The notes: a model not told the origin generated them from the sequence alone. Numbered from the stretch's first letter, positions 42,848-52,430 are shown. The stretch is DNA of 64,000 nucleotides from CBDBEU01 sp965204565 (GCA_965204565.1 CBDBEU010000005.1:1674001-1738000); one strand, 5' to 3'. Made by a program: numbers and translations.

Positions 42848-43843
42848 TCAGGTCATTGATGGCACCACCCGATCGGGTGGTGTGTGGCCATCGCTGAATG
42901 CTTTGATGTTGATGATGACCTTCTCGCCCATATCCACCCGGCTTTCTATCGTTGCAGAACTCATATGTGGCAGGAGTACGACCCGATCGGATTGGAGCAG
43001 CCGTGGATCAACGGCGGGCTCGTGTTCAAAAACGTCGAGACCGGCGCCGGCGAGGTTCCCGGCTTCCAGCATTGCGGCAAGTGCGCCTTCGTCGATGATT
43101 TCGCCGCGCGCGGTGTTGACGATGTATGCATCGCTGCGCAAAAGCGCCAGACGCCTTGCTGACAACAAATGGTAGGTGGCGGGCGTGTGGGGGCAATTCA
43201 CCGAAATGATGTCCATTCTCGCCAGCATCTGATCGAGGCTGTCCCAATAGGTTGCCTCAAGCTCTTCTTCGATGCTCTGGGCGTGCCGGCGACGGTTGTG
43301 ATAGTGGATCTGCAGGCCGAAGGCGCGCGCACGCCGTGCCACTGCCTGTCCAATTCTCCCCATACCGACAATGCCTAGACGTTTACCATAGATGCGCCGT
43401 CCAACCATCCAGGTTGGCGACCATCCGGTCCACTCTTCCGGATGGTCGCTCATGAGTCGCGCACCCTCGGTGAGGCGGCGTGGAATCGCAAGAATCAATG
43501 CCATGGTCATGTCGGCTGTGTCCTCGGTGAGGACACCTGGCGTGTTTGTGACCGTCATGCCGCGCGCCAATGCCGCTTCGACATCGATATTGTCGACGCC
43601 ATTGCCGAAATTCGCGATCAGCTTGAGTCCGGATCCTGCCATCGAAATGATTTGCCGATCAATTCGATCGGTAACCGTCGGCACCAGTATGTCACAGCGG
43701 TTGGAAGCCTCGATCAGATCGGCCGGCTCCATCGGGCTGTCGGTCTCGTTGAGCTTGGTATCGAACAGTTCACACATTCTCGTTTCGACTATGTCCGGCA
43801 ACTTGCGAGTAACGACGACGCGCGGCTTGGGTGCGGGCATCAT
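42848..43843 (-). CDS. D-2-hydroxyacid dehydrogenase (glyoxylate/hydroxypyruvate reductase type)
   Basis: 331 residues. NAD(P) motif GIVGMGRIGQAVARRARAFG; catalytic Arg in NTARGEIIDEGAL, Glu in DVFEHEPAVDP and His in LLPHMSSAT. FGNGVDNIDVEAALARGMTVTNTPGVLTEDTADM matches the D-glycerate dehydrogenase/glyoxylate reductase branch. It lies divergent from the SH3 protein gene, an arrangement I recall from rhizobia. The ATG pair at 43843/43840 leaves the exact start uncertain by one residue. Confidence 0.92.
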   Translation of the reverse strand: MMPAPKPRVVVTRKLPDIVETRMCELFDTKLNETDSPMEPADLIEASNRCDILVPTVTDRIDRQIISMAGSGLKLIANFGNGVDNIDVEAALARGMTVTNTPGVLTEDTADMTMALILAIPRRLTEGARLMSDHPEEWTGWSPTWMVGRRIYGKRLGIVGMGRIGQAVARRARAFGLQIHYHNRRRHAQSIEEELEATYWDSLDQMLARMDIISVNCPHTPATYHLLSARRLALLRSDAYIVNTARGEIIDEGALAAMLEAGNLAGAGLDVFEHEPAVDPRLLQSDRVVLLPHMSSATIESRVDMGEKVIINIKAFSDGHTPPDRVVPSMT

Positions 43844-44029
43844 GACGCTCCGTAGTCGTTATGGGATTCAATCCTCTTTAACCGTGAACAGATAGTTTTT
43901 TGGCAACGCTTGGATGCCACAACAATATGCGCTCCGGTTTCAGGCTTCTGTAGCAAATGGACCGGCGGGTGCAAAGTGCCACAATTGCATCAGATGCACA
44001 GGGGATGGGCGCAATGATGCGGAGGTCGA

Positions 44030-44626
44030 ATGCAGAACATAAGTTCAATTAGGCGACGGATTGGCTGGCTTGGTTTGGTTTTGCTGATGGCTGCAGGGAC
44101 GTCCATGATGCCGTGGCTTGTAGATTCCAAGAGTCAATCGGATACTCATGCAGCAACGCCGTCAATCCTTTCGACCGCATCACGAATAGGCACCTCGGGA
44201 TTGCCGGTTCCCAGATTCGCCAGCCTCAAGAACAGGCGCGTCAATGTGCGCAAGGGTCCGAGCCAGACACATTCAATTGCATGGCAGTTTCAGCGCGCAG
44301 GCTTACCGATTGAGATCACACGCGAATCTGAGAACTGGCGGATGATCCGGGATTCTGAAGGCGAGGAGGGATGGGTATTCCACAGCCTCTTGTCAGGCAA
44401 GCGAACAGCGGTGGTGGCACCATGGGACCGCGACCCTGTGCTGCGGGTGCTGCGCGATAGCACAGATCATGGTGGTGAGGCGCTTGCGCGAATCGAACCC
44501 CAGGTTGTGGTCGCGGTGGAGCAGTGCGATGGATCTTGGTGCGAAATTGAGGCAAACGGTCATCAAGGCTGGATCGAGCAGACCGATCTGTGGGGTGTTT
44601 ATGCCGGAGAGGTGATCCGCCGCTAG
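44030..44626 (+). CDS. secreted bacterial SH3-domain protein
   Basis: 198 residues. An N-terminal signal/anchor (RIGWLGLVLLMAAGTSMM) is followed by two SH3_3/SH3_4-type repeats: RRVNVRKGPSQTHSIAWQFQRAGLPIEIT...EGWVFHSLLSGKRT and VLRVLRDSTDHGGEALARIEPQVVVAVEQCDGSWCEIEANGHQGWIEQTDLWGVY in outline. Such proteins bind cell-wall material in the periplasm. A start at 44030 with GGAGG nearby is used. Confidence 0.9.
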   Translation: MQNISSIRRRIGWLGLVLLMAAGTSMMPWLVDSKSQSDTHAATPSILSTASRIGTSGLPVPRFASLKNRRVNVRKGPSQTHSIAWQFQRAGLPIEITRESENWRMIRDSEGEEGWVFHSLLSGKRTAVVAPWDRDPVLRVLRDSTDHGGEALARIEPQVVVAVEQCDGSWCEIEANGHQGWIEQTDLWGVYAGEVIRR

Positions 44627-44809
44627 GATGTCAGCTCGCCGGTTTCGATTGTGCCTTTCGGTTTCCCCAACAGATACGCAAATTTGGTGTAACAGCACGG
44701 GAATCTGAGCCAGATTTCAGTCTGACACGCTCAACCTTGGGGATGTTGAAAAATAGCTGGATTGGATTGGCAACGCAGTGGCAAGTACGCATCAACAGGT
44801 GTGGCGCCC

Positions 44810-45040
44810 TCAATCCTCGTCTTCAGTGAGCCTGACGACGACATCGATGCATAACACACGGGTTCCTGACGGCGTGTCGGGCAGCCCCAGAATGCGGATC
44901 TCGCTGGTGGGAATATTTTCCACTCGGCCACTTGCCTCAAAGACATAGTGCTAGTGGTTCGACGTGTTGGTGTGGAAATAGGTCTTCGATCTGCTGACCC
45001 CCATGTGCTGGGTCTGTTTGGTGATCCAGCCTTTGAGTTA
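44810..45040 (-). pseudogene. irr: 3' half of irr (iron response regulator), separated by IS elements
   Basis: The minus strand reads VSRSKTYFHTNTSNH, a stop codon, then HYVFEASGRVENIPTSEIRILGLPDTP and VLCIDVVVRLTEDED. This is the C-terminal half of Irr, the Fur-family regulator of iron and haem genes in rhizobia; the family has three histidines after TNTSN, and here the second is changed to TAG. The left end of an IS5 element (TAGGCTCAGGACCC) follows at 45042. The N-terminal half is at 47236-47516, 2.2 kb away on the same strand. Confidence 0.8.
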
Positions 45041-45041
45041 G

Positions 45042-45806
45042 GCTCAGGACCCATTAATTTGCATTGAAGTTCGATTTCTGATTCAGGATGGCAAAGGCGT
45101 TTGCCATGTCGGATCCGTTTCTGCTCTCACGCGCTCAAATGTCGAAGATCGAGCCATTCTTCCCCAGGTCCCACGGAGTTGCCCGGGGGATGATCGTCGT
45201 GTTGTGTCAGGCATCGTCTGCGTGCTGAAGCACGGGCTGCAATGGAAGGACGCAGCTGCGGCCTGCGGCCCGCACAAGACGCTCTGCAATCGCTTTCGAC
45301 GCTGGACCGATCCGCGTGTTCGACAAGATTTTCAGTCACTTGACCGCTTCTGACGGGCCACCCGATACGCTGATGCCCGATACGCTGATGATTGATGCAA
45401 CACACTTGAAGGCTCATCGCACCGCGTCGAGCCTTCTGAAAGGGGGGCTTCCCCGCCACATCGGGCGCACAAAAGGCGGGCCGAACACCAGACTCCATGC
45501 CGTCTGCGATGGCGACGGACGACCGCCGGCCATGTGCCTGGCGGCTGGCCTGTCGGATCATATCGGTGCGAAGCTCTTGTATCCGGGTCTCTGTGATAGC
45601 GTCAAAGCTATAATGATCGCAGATAAGGGATACGATTCAGACGATGATCGCGCGGCGCTGAAAGCCGGGGGGATCACCCCATGCATTCCGCCCCGAACAG
45701 GACGAAAGGCACCCGCTTCCTTCTGCAACATTCAATACAAACAGCGCCATAAGGTTGAGAACATGTTCGCACCGCTCAAGGACCGGCGCCGCATCAGCGC
45801 TTTGTA
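45042..45806 (+). mobile_element. IS5-family element, type B copy 1, truncated
   Basis: Left end GGCTCAGGACCCATTAATTT at 45042, then MSDPFLLSRAQMSKIEPFFP, SGIVCVLKHGLQWKDAAAACGPHKTLCNRF, and in a shifted frame DTLMIDATHLKAHRTASSLLKGG, RHIGRTKGGPNTRLHAVCDG, IADKGYDSDDDRAALKAGGITPCIPP and YKQRHKVENMFAPLKDRRRI. It ends in mid-gene at about 45806 against an IS630 piece. A short insertion repeats DTLMPDTLM. Same type as the end fragment at 52430-52510. Confidence 0.83.
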
Positions 45807-45940
45807 GATGTAGGACGGGCTCACGCCAAACGTCGCTGCCGCCTGCCTCACCGCCATCTACCGCCGAAAGAACCCGATCCCGCAAGAGCGCTGTCCAGAT
45901 CTCCAACCCATGATGCGCCTCCATCTTGCGGCATCCCATG
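45803..45940 (-). mobile_element. IS630-family N-terminal (helix-turn-helix) fragment
   Basis: The minus strand reads LEIWTALLRDRVLSAVDGG and, after a one-base shift, VRQAAATFGVSPSYIYKALMRR, the first helix-turn-helix of IS630 transposases. It joins the IS5 fragment at a shared GGCGCCGCATCAGCGC stretch. Confidence 0.65.
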
Positions 45941-45998
45941 AATCACATCAGTGCGCGATTGGGAACCCCCAAACGATTCCGCTCATCGCGAAGACGCT

Positions 45999-47235
45999 CT
46001 AGAATCCGACCAGGGTCCAATCGGCGGTTCGGCCGATCAGTGTTGCAGCGTATGGGATTGTCGGCCTCCTCGGCAATACCGTTTCAGGTGCAGGTGGGCG
46101 AGAGCCCGGCAACGAGTGTGGCCTCTCGGTGTTGTAGAAGCGCCGCCACAGCTCGATCAGGATCTGCGCCTGGGTGAGTGTGGTGAAGATCTCCCGGTTC
46201 AGACATTCATCCCTCGGCTTTCCATCAAAGCTCTCACAATAGCCGTTCTCCCATGGGCTGCCCGGCTCGATGTAGAGCGTCTTGACGTTGAGCCCGGCAA
46301 GCCGATCACGCACCGCGGTGGCAACGAACTCAGGGCCATTGTCTGAGCGCCATTGTCTGAACGAATGTGCTCGGGTGCACCGTGCCGGACAAACAGCTTG
46401 TCCGGGACAATGCAGCACCTCCCGGCTGTCGAGCTTGCGCCGGACATGGATGGCCGGGCACTCACGGGTGTACTCATCGATGACCACAAGCATGCGGAAT
46501 GCTTTGCCGTCATGGGTGCAATCCGTCACGAAGTCATAAGTCCGGACATGGTTCTTCCCCGTCGGGCAAAGACGGATGCATGATCCATCGTTCAACCGCA
46601 GCCGGCGTCTCTTGGGTTGCTTGATCGGAACCTTCAGCCCTTCACCTCGCCGGATGCGCTTACCCTGTTCAGGCCGACACACCGGCCATCCTGCCCAGGC
46701 AGCCGGTGGATGCCGGCGATACCCGTAACCACCATACCGGCAGGCAAGGCAGATGACGGCTTGTGTCGGAATGTCCTCATCCGCCCGGCCTTGCGGCTTC
46801 TTGCGTTGTGTCGATCGATGCCGGGCGGGCGTCCTGCAAGCCCGACGCTCGGACACCTTCAACTTCGTGACGACTTGAGCCGGCGACGCGAAGGGCTCGG
46901 TACTTTCCCGTAAGGGCCTCCTTCAAGATCGGCTTGTCCGGCGTCGGATCCGCAACCGCTTTCTTCACCCGCCCGTTCTCACGCTCCGGCTCCTTCAGCC
47001 GATGCGCCTGGTTCGCCTCCATGCCGCCGTACATGCGACGCCATCGACAGCAACTCTGCGCCGACACACAAAGGCTGCGGCAAACCCCGCCCACCCTCGC
47101 GCCCCGGCCAAGCTGCACCTCGGCTTCACGCAGCATTCCGATAATTCGCTCCGGGGAACAGTTGTTTCTCCGGCTGATCTTCGTCTCCCGTGACGTTCAA
47201 ATGAAGCCGGATCCTCTCAATCAGGGCGGAACACT
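45999..47235 (-). mobile_element. IS3-family element, degenerate orfA and orfB
   Basis: orfA is legible upstream of 46777: CSPERIIGMLREAEVQLGRGARVGGVCRSLCVSAQSCCRWRRMYGGM, then KEPERENGRVKKAVADPTPDKPILKEAL. orfB at 45999-46862 has FVTDCTHDGKAFRMLVVIDEYTREC, SDNGPEFVATAVRDRL, IEPGSPWENGYCESFDGKPRDECLNREIF and RRFYNTERPHSLPGSRPPAP, the rve integrase core. RQWRSDNGPEF is duplicated by a short repeat near 46340-46365. Frameshifts disrupt the YGYRR region. It lies inside irr. Confidence 0.82.
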
Positions 47236-47516
47236 TTCAAAAATCCACGTCACCCAACTCTCTCAGCAATCCCGCCTCGGTGAGGCTGATGGAGCGTGTT
47301 GTAGATTGTGTCCAGGGAAACCGGCACGCGTGCCAACACAGCTTTTTCATGCAACTCTTCTGCCGTTACGTGGCGGTCCCCGCGCGCGAACAAGAGCCTT
47401 GCAAGTGCGATGCGCTGACGGGTGGGCCGAAGGCCCGCACGGCGCAGCCGTTCAATGTCTCGGCCTCCAAGCGAATCACTTTCGCTTTTCTGATACATTT
47501 CTTCACACTGTTCCAC
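47236..47516 (-). pseudogene. irr: 5' half of irr (iron response regulator)
   Basis: Starts at 47516 (GTG) or 47498 (ATG) and reads DIERLRRAGLRPTRQRIALARLLFARGDRHVTAEELHEKA and VPVSLDTIYNTLHQ, the winged-helix DNA-binding half of Irr. Then one base is gained (the TEAGLLREL reading is in another frame), and the gene ends at the IS3 border near 47235. It is divergent from fabA across about 150 bases, the usual rhizobial irr-fabA arrangement, which confirms that these two pieces are the resident irr. Confidence 0.85.
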
Positions 47517-47664
47517 CGCGATGTTCTACCGCCAGGGTGCCGATATTTCAAACACTTCGCGGTTTGACGCCATCGTTCGTTCGGCTCTTTTAGCGCGGCG
47601 GTGCGTGTGTTAGGAACGGGGCTGACATTGTTAACCATGCCATCGCATTACCGCTCAGGAACAG

Positions 47665-48192
47665 ATGCCAGATTGGCACTCAAGTTTTGATTATGAGGAT
47701 CTGCTCGCCTGTGGGCGTGGAGAGATGTTTGGTGCAGGCAATGCGCAACTGCCACTGCCCCCGATGTTGATGTTTGATCGCATTGCAAATATCAATGAAG
47801 ATGGCGGAGAGCACGGCAAGGGACTTGTCGTCGCCGAGCTTGATGTGAAGCCGGACCTGTGGTTCTTCCCGTGCCATTTCAAAGGCGATCCTGTAATGCC
47901 CGGTTGCCTGGGGCTGGATGCGTTGTGGCAGTTGCTCGGGTTTTTCCTTGGGTGGCTTGGTATGCTTGGACGCGGGCGAGCGCTCAGCGTCGGTGAGGTC
48001 AAATTCACCGGAATGGTGCTGCCAAGTGTCACTAAAGTCGAATATATTGTTGATGTGAGGCGTGTGGTTTCGCGTCGCCTCGCGCTCGGCGTTGCTGATG
48101 GTGTGTTGCGAGCTGACGGACAGACCATATATGTGGCCAAGGATTTGCGCGTTGGGCTGTTTCAGGCCGACATGCAAGCGGATGCAGTGTGA
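47665..48192 (+). CDS. fabA: 3-hydroxydecanoyl-ACP dehydratase/isomerase
   Basis: 175 residues, the usual FabA length. The active site His is in FFPCHFKGDPVMPGCLGLDALWQLLGFFLGW, and the Asp in the same helix (GLDALWQ). FabA introduces the cis double bond for unsaturated fatty acids. LPLPPMLMFDRI and SVGEVKFTGMVLPSVTKV match the hot-dog fold. First gene of fabA-fabB-fabI. The neighbour on the other side is the split irr, so the shared promoter region at 47517-47664 is intact. Confidence 0.96.
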   Translation: MPDWHSSFDYEDLLACGRGEMFGAGNAQLPLPPMLMFDRIANINEDGGEHGKGLVVAELDVKPDLWFFPCHFKGDPVMPGCLGLDALWQLLGFFLGWLGMLGRGRALSVGEVKFTGMVLPSVTKVEYIVDVRRVVSRRLALGVADGVLRADGQTIYVAKDLRVGLFQADMQADAV

Positions 48193-48249
48193 GGCCACCG
48201 CACTTAACGCGGCATTCGCCGGCTGAGAAGATCATATCCGGGGGGTGCC

Positions 48250-49464
48250 ATGCGGCGCGTCGTTGTAACAGGGCTGGGAATTGTCTCAAGCATTGGCAAC
48301 AACACCCAAGAAGCGCTGGCCTCATTGCGTGAGGCAAAATCCGGGGTTGCGACGGCTGAAACTTACACAGAATTGGGCTTTCGTTGCCGTGTTCACGGGG
48401 AGCCAAAGCTCGACCCGGCGACGTTGATCGACCGACGCAAGATGCGCTTTCTCGCTGATGGATCGGCGTGGGCCTATATCGCAGCGGAACAGGCAATCAG
48501 GGATTCAGGGCTTGAACCGCATGAGGTGAGCCATGAGCATACGGGGCTGGTAGTCGGAACGGGTGGACCTTCGACCCGTGCCACCGTCGCAGCGGCGGAC
48601 GTAACGCGCCAAAAAAGTGCCAAGCAAGTCGGCCCATTTGCAGTGCCAAAGGCCATGTGCTCCATGGCATCGGCAACGCTTTCGACCTACCTAGGTATCA
48701 AGGGCATAAACTATTCGATTTCCTCGGCGTGTGCAACGTCCAACAACTGCATCGGACATGCTTATGAGCTGATCGGTTGGGGTCGTCAGGATGTGATGAT
48801 CGCTGGCGGCGGGGAAGAGCTCGACTGGACGCTGTCGGTCCTGTTCGACGGCATGAACGCAATGTCATCGAAGTTCAATGACCAACCGTCGCGTGCCAGC
48901 CGGGCCTTCGACAAAAACCGTGATGGTTTTGTCATCGCAGGCGGTGCAGGCATCCTGATTTTGGAAGAATATGAGCGCGCGAAAGCGAGAGGCGCCAGAA
49001 TCTACGCGGAAATCATCGGATATGGCTCCACATCTGATGGCGAGGATATGGTTCTGCTTTCAGGTGACGGCGCCAAGCGGTGCATGCGTCAAGCGCTTTC
49101 GACAGTCAAGGGCCCGATTGACTATATTAATCCGCATGCCACCTCAACGCCGATTGGCGATGTACGCGAGATAGAAGCGATCAGGGATGTGTTTGGGGAC
49201 AAGGTGCCAACAATTTCGGCAACTAAGTCGCTCACCGGACATTCCCTTGGCGCTGCCGGTGCCCATGAGGCGGTCTATTCGATCTTGATGATGAATAATG
49301 GATTTGTTTGCGAGTCGGCACATATCGACGAAATCGATCCAGAAATTGACGGCATGCCAATTGCGCGAGAGCGTCAGGACAATGTCGAACTGAACCAGGT
49401 GATGTCGAACGCGTTCGGGTTTGGGGGAACCAACGCGTCCTTAGTTTTCAGTAAAGTCCATTGA
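48250..49464 (+). CDS. fabB: beta-ketoacyl-ACP synthase I
   Basis: 404 residues. Catalytic triad: Cys in SISSACATSNNCIGHAYE, His in INPHATSTPIGDVRE, His in KSLTGHSLGAAGAHE. GFGGTNASLVFSK closes the fold. It elongates unsaturated chains made by FabA. RBS GGGGGG lies just before the ATG at 48250. Confidence 0.97.
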   Translation: MRRVVVTGLGIVSSIGNNTQEALASLREAKSGVATAETYTELGFRCRVHGEPKLDPATLIDRRKMRFLADGSAWAYIAAEQAIRDSGLEPHEVSHEHTGLVVGTGGPSTRATVAAADVTRQKSAKQVGPFAVPKAMCSMASATLSTYLGIKGINYSISSACATSNNCIGHAYELIGWGRQDVMIAGGGEELDWTLSVLFDGMNAMSSKFNDQPSRASRAFDKNRDGFVIAGGAGILILEEYERAKARGARIYAEIIGYGSTSDGEDMVLLSGDGAKRCMRQALSTVKGPIDYINPHATSTPIGDVREIEAIRDVFGDKVPTISATKSLTGHSLGAAGAHEAVYSILMMNNGFVCESAHIDEIDPEIDGMPIARERQDNVELNQVMSNAFGFGGTNASLVFSKVH

Positions 49465-49494
49465 AGGGATCGCGTGACGCGTGAGGGTGGCTCC

Positions 49495-50382
49495 ATGAAG
49501 AATGGTCAGTTGGCTGGGGCGCTGATGGAGGGAAAGCGCGGTCTCGTCATGGGGGTGGCGAATGAGCGCTCGATCGCTTGGGGCATTGCCAGCTCCCTTG
49601 CGGCACAGGGCGCGCAACTTGCCTTTACCTATCAGACCGATGCCCTGAAGAGGCGGCTTGATCCGCTGGTGAAATCCGTTGGTGTCGATCTGGTGTTGCC
49701 GTGCGATGTGGAGGATATCGCCACTGTCGATGCGGTGTTCGATCGCCTCGGAGACGAATGGGGAAAGCTGGATTTTGTCGTTCATGCCATCGCTTTTTCC
49801 GACCGAACCCAGCTGAAGGGCGACTACGCGGATACGACACGCGAAAATTTCGTGCGCACGATGGTGATTTCCTGTTTTTCATTTACTGAAGTGGCACGGC
49901 GTGCGGCCAAGCTGATGGGGAATGGCGGGTCGCTGTTAACCATGACGTTCGGCGGGGGCTCCAACCGTGTCATGCCGAATTACAATGTCATGGGCGTTGC
50001 CAAGGCGGCGCTTGAATCTTCGGTGCGTTATCTGGCGGTCGACTATGGACCGAGCGGTATTCGGGTCAACGCGCTGTCGGCTGGCCCGATGCGAACGCTG
50101 GCAGGCGCCGGAATTGCGGGGGCGCGCGCGATGTTCAACTTTCAGAAAAATCATGCACCGCTGCGCCGCACGCCAACCCTTGAGGAAGTGGGCGGTGCTG
50201 CGCTCTACCTTCTCAGCGATCTTTCAAGCTGCGTCACTGGCGAAATTCACTATGTCGATGCAGGCTACAACATCATCTCAACGCCGCGGCCGGATATGCT
50301 TGAGGCCGGCGCTGAGGGAAATGATGACGAGGCGGCCGAAGGCGATGGCCAGCAGAGCGGCGTTCGCACGCCAGTGGTCTGA
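49495..50382 (+). CDS. fabI: enoyl-ACP reductase (NADH)
   Basis: 295 residues from the ATG at 49495 (GAGGGTGG upstream). NADH motif LVMGVANERSIAWGIASSLAAQGAQLAFTY; catalytic Tyr and Lys in MPNYNVMGVAKAALES; SAGPMRTLAGAGI and CVTGEIHYVDAGYNI complete the fold. A tail of about 30 residues (DMLEAGAEGNDDEAAEGDGQQSG) is longer than in E. coli FabI and is probably disordered. Last gene of the fab cluster. The stretch 50383-50539 after it shows no gene. Confidence 0.96.
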   Translation: MKNGQLAGALMEGKRGLVMGVANERSIAWGIASSLAAQGAQLAFTYQTDALKRRLDPLVKSVGVDLVLPCDVEDIATVDAVFDRLGDEWGKLDFVVHAIAFSDRTQLKGDYADTTRENFVRTMVISCFSFTEVARRAAKLMGNGGSLLTMTFGGGSNRVMPNYNVMGVAKAALESSVRYLAVDYGPSGIRVNALSAGPMRTLAGAGIAGARAMFNFQKNHAPLRRTPTLEEVGGAALYLLSDLSSCVTGEIHYVDAGYNIISTPRPDMLEAGAEGNDDEAAEGDGQQSGVRTPVV

Positions 50383-50539
50383 CAATTGATCTGGTATATG
50401 TTCTGACGGATCGGCACAAAACAGCAGCCAGATTTTCCACGTCAGGGCCGGCCGCACCAGGCGATGCAAATCCATTGGACAGAAAGCTCTAGAGCGCTAT
50501 CCGATCCGCCTCGATCAGATCTGTCGCACTAGAGCATTT

Positions 50540-50860
50540 TCACATTGAGCGTTGATATCCTGCTGCGTGGAAGACGTTTTCGCATTCGGCCGGGAGGAAG
50601 CAGTCGATAGTGCAGCCGATGCGTTCAACGAGGGCGTCGACGGTTCGGGCCGGAACTTGCCTGAGCAGCGCCTTGGGCCTGGCAAAGGCCATCTCGATGG
50701 GGTTCATGTCGGGGCTGTAGGGCGGCAGATAGAAGATCCGGGCGCGTGGGAAGGCGATGATCTGACGGATGCCGGCGACCTTATGGGCAGGCAGGTTGCC
50801 GAGCACCACGACATCACCGCGTGTCGGGGTCGGTGCCGGCACTCCCTCAATATAGACGCG
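50540..50860 (-). mobile_element. IS630-family C-terminal fragment
   Basis: The minus strand reads GDVVVLGNLPAHKVAGIRQIIAFPRARIFYLPPYSPDMNPIEMAFARPKALLRQVPARTVDAL in outline, with the last two catalytic positions (the usual D in VMDN is G here, so it is dead). Upstream of it the frame carries unrelated sequence. Confidence 0.75.
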
Positions 50861-51033
50861 AAAAGCCTGGCTGTAGCGTGACACCCGGTTTGAGCTTTTT
50901 TGACACCGGGTTTGATCACAGTGCAGGTCACCTGTAGCGGCCGTTTTTGTCATATTGGCGGTGGCCAGGTATTGGTTTTATCGCTTCCGATCGTCTCTCT
51001 CTCGAACACCTTTCAACATCCATTTGAAGGCCC

Positions 51034-52032
51034 TCATTTCTTTGGCGTCTCCGGCGCTTCGACCTCGATTGTGGTTATGAATCCCGCCGAGCGTTCAAAT
51101 GAGTGTGCGACGGCCCGTGCGCGCCACATGCCATTCTCCGCGGGTCCGAAGCCGCTGGCGATCACATCGGCTTCCGCGGTTGCATCGACACGGCCATATT
51201 GGGTGAAGTGTCCTTCCGCGCGTGCCCGGTTCAGCCTGGTCGCCTCGGCCTTCGCGCCCTGCCTGGCGTCTTCCCTGTTCTTGAAATGAGACTTGATGGT
51301 GCGGATAGGCCCCTTGCCGCCGGTGTCGACCGTTTCGAACCTGGTCTTTCCCTCCTTCGGATCATGCCACTTGGCGACCACCTTGCCGTAGCGCGGACGC
51401 GGCTTGCCAGAGATGCTCCAGTCGCGGCATTCCGGCCGCATGATCAGAACCGGCGCAAGAGAGCCGCCGGAGCTCTTTTTCCGGCTACCGCGCGACACAA
51501 ACAGGAACCTGCCGCCACCGGCTTTGAAAATGGCGTTGTGGCGGTCTGCAAGGCGGGTGGCGAAGTCCAGGGGCGATTGGTCGCGCCGGGCTTCGTATTG
51601 GATTTCGATGCCTGACAGTTCGCCGTCGACCTCGATCTGCGCACCATGCTCGCCGAATACCTTTTGCAGCATCGAGCCAAGCGTGGTGTCATCGAAATGT
51701 TCGGTCTTCTTCTGCTTGAGCTCTTCGCGGATATCCGCAGCGTGGGCGGTGACGGTCAGCAACAACCCGTCCGGTCCGCCGGCAGACGTGTAGCCGTCGA
51801 CCACGAATTTGCCCATCGAGGTGAGCGCGCCGCCGGCATAGCCGAACAGGGGTTCCAGAATGGCGCCCTCGTTCGGCAGGGCGATGGCATAACCGCGCCA
51901 GTCGAACGTGCATTCGAGCGTATCGCTTTCCTGTCCGCTTTCGTCCCTGATTCCGCACGAAATGAGCCTGGAATAGAAAATGCCGTTGACCGGCGAACCG
52001 CCTGCCAGCACCCTGATGACCGAGACGTTCAT
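51034..52032 (-). CDS. phage late control gene D-type tail protein
   Basis: 332 residues from the ATG at 52032, which follows GGAGGCGG at a normal distance. It reads MNVSVIRVLAGGSPVNGIFYSRLISCGIRDESGQESDTLECTFDW, then LEPLFGYAGGALTSMGKFVVDGYTSAGGPDGLLLTVTAHAADI, ELSGIEIQYEARRDQSPLDFATRLADRHNAIFKAGGGRFLFV and VVAKWHDPKEGKTRFETVDTGG, the order of the P2 gpD tail hub/baseplate protein. It looks intact but has lost its tail neighbours apart from small pieces upstream, so it is a prophage relic. Confidence 0.85.
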   Translation of the reverse strand: MNVSVIRVLAGGSPVNGIFYSRLISCGIRDESGQESDTLECTFDWRGYAIALPNEGAILEPLFGYAGGALTSMGKFVVDGYTSAGGPDGLLLTVTAHAADIREELKQKKTEHFDDTTLGSMLQKVFGEHGAQIEVDGELSGIEIQYEARRDQSPLDFATRLADRHNAIFKAGGGRFLFVSRGSRKKSSGGSLAPVLIMRPECRDWSISGKPRPRYGKVVAKWHDPKEGKTRFETVDTGGKGPIRTIKSHFKNREDARQGAKAEATRLNRARAEGHFTQYGRVDATAEADVIASGFGPAENGMWRARAVAHSFERSAGFITTIEVEAPETPKK

Positions 52033-52255
52033 GGATTTGCCGCCTCCGTTGGCTCCAGCTTTCAGAGCACCGGCAATTGCATTCAGAAGCCGGCCATTGT
52101 CCCGATCGGCGGCGGCAAGCGCCTGTTCGTGCCAGAAAGCAAGTTCGTCGAGCTCAAGGTCACCGATCTCCAACGCGGACCAGCCGAAGCGGCCGGCTAT
52201 GTCTCCTGGTCCGAAGAGGAAGACGCTTGCATCAATGCCCCGAGCGCGGGGAAAA
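52033..52255 (-). CDS. GpE-like phage tail chaperone remnant, in frame with gpD
   Basis: After a TAG near 52258 the frame gives PIFPRARGIDASVFLFGPGDIAGRFGWSALEIGDLELDELAFWHEQALAAADRDN. GDIAGRFGW...LxLDELxFWHxxA matches phage P2 gpE. No ATG precedes it, and it runs without a stop through the gpD ribosome site into gpD. The genes normally found between E and D (tape measure T, U, X) are absent. Confidence 0.55.
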
Positions 52256-52270
52256 ATCGGCTAGGGCCTT

Positions 52271-52430
52271 TCAGATTACCGGATAATCGGCCGGATCGAT
52301 CAAAAGGAATTGCTCCGGTGTCACGCCGAACAGCTTCGCCAAAGCCGCCGCCAAGGCGTCGAGCTTGTGGGCATCCAGAAGCGAAGCGATCTGACCGACC
52401 AGTTCGGTATCCCCTGATTTGAGCGCGTGA
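52271..52430 (-). pseudogene. phage tail assembly protein remnant (E'-like)
   Basis: The frame gives GDTELVGQIASLLDAHKLDALAAALAKLFGVTPEQFLLIDPADYPVI and a stop at 52271. It looks like the C-terminal half of a small tail assembly chaperone; its 5' end is replaced by the IS5 type B end at 52430. Confidence 0.45.

Noticed and set aside
50880..50920. Near-repeat ACACCCGGTTTGAGC / ACACCGGGTTTGATC
   Set aside because: Only two short copies with no further units; not a CRISPR array, and no protein or att-site context.
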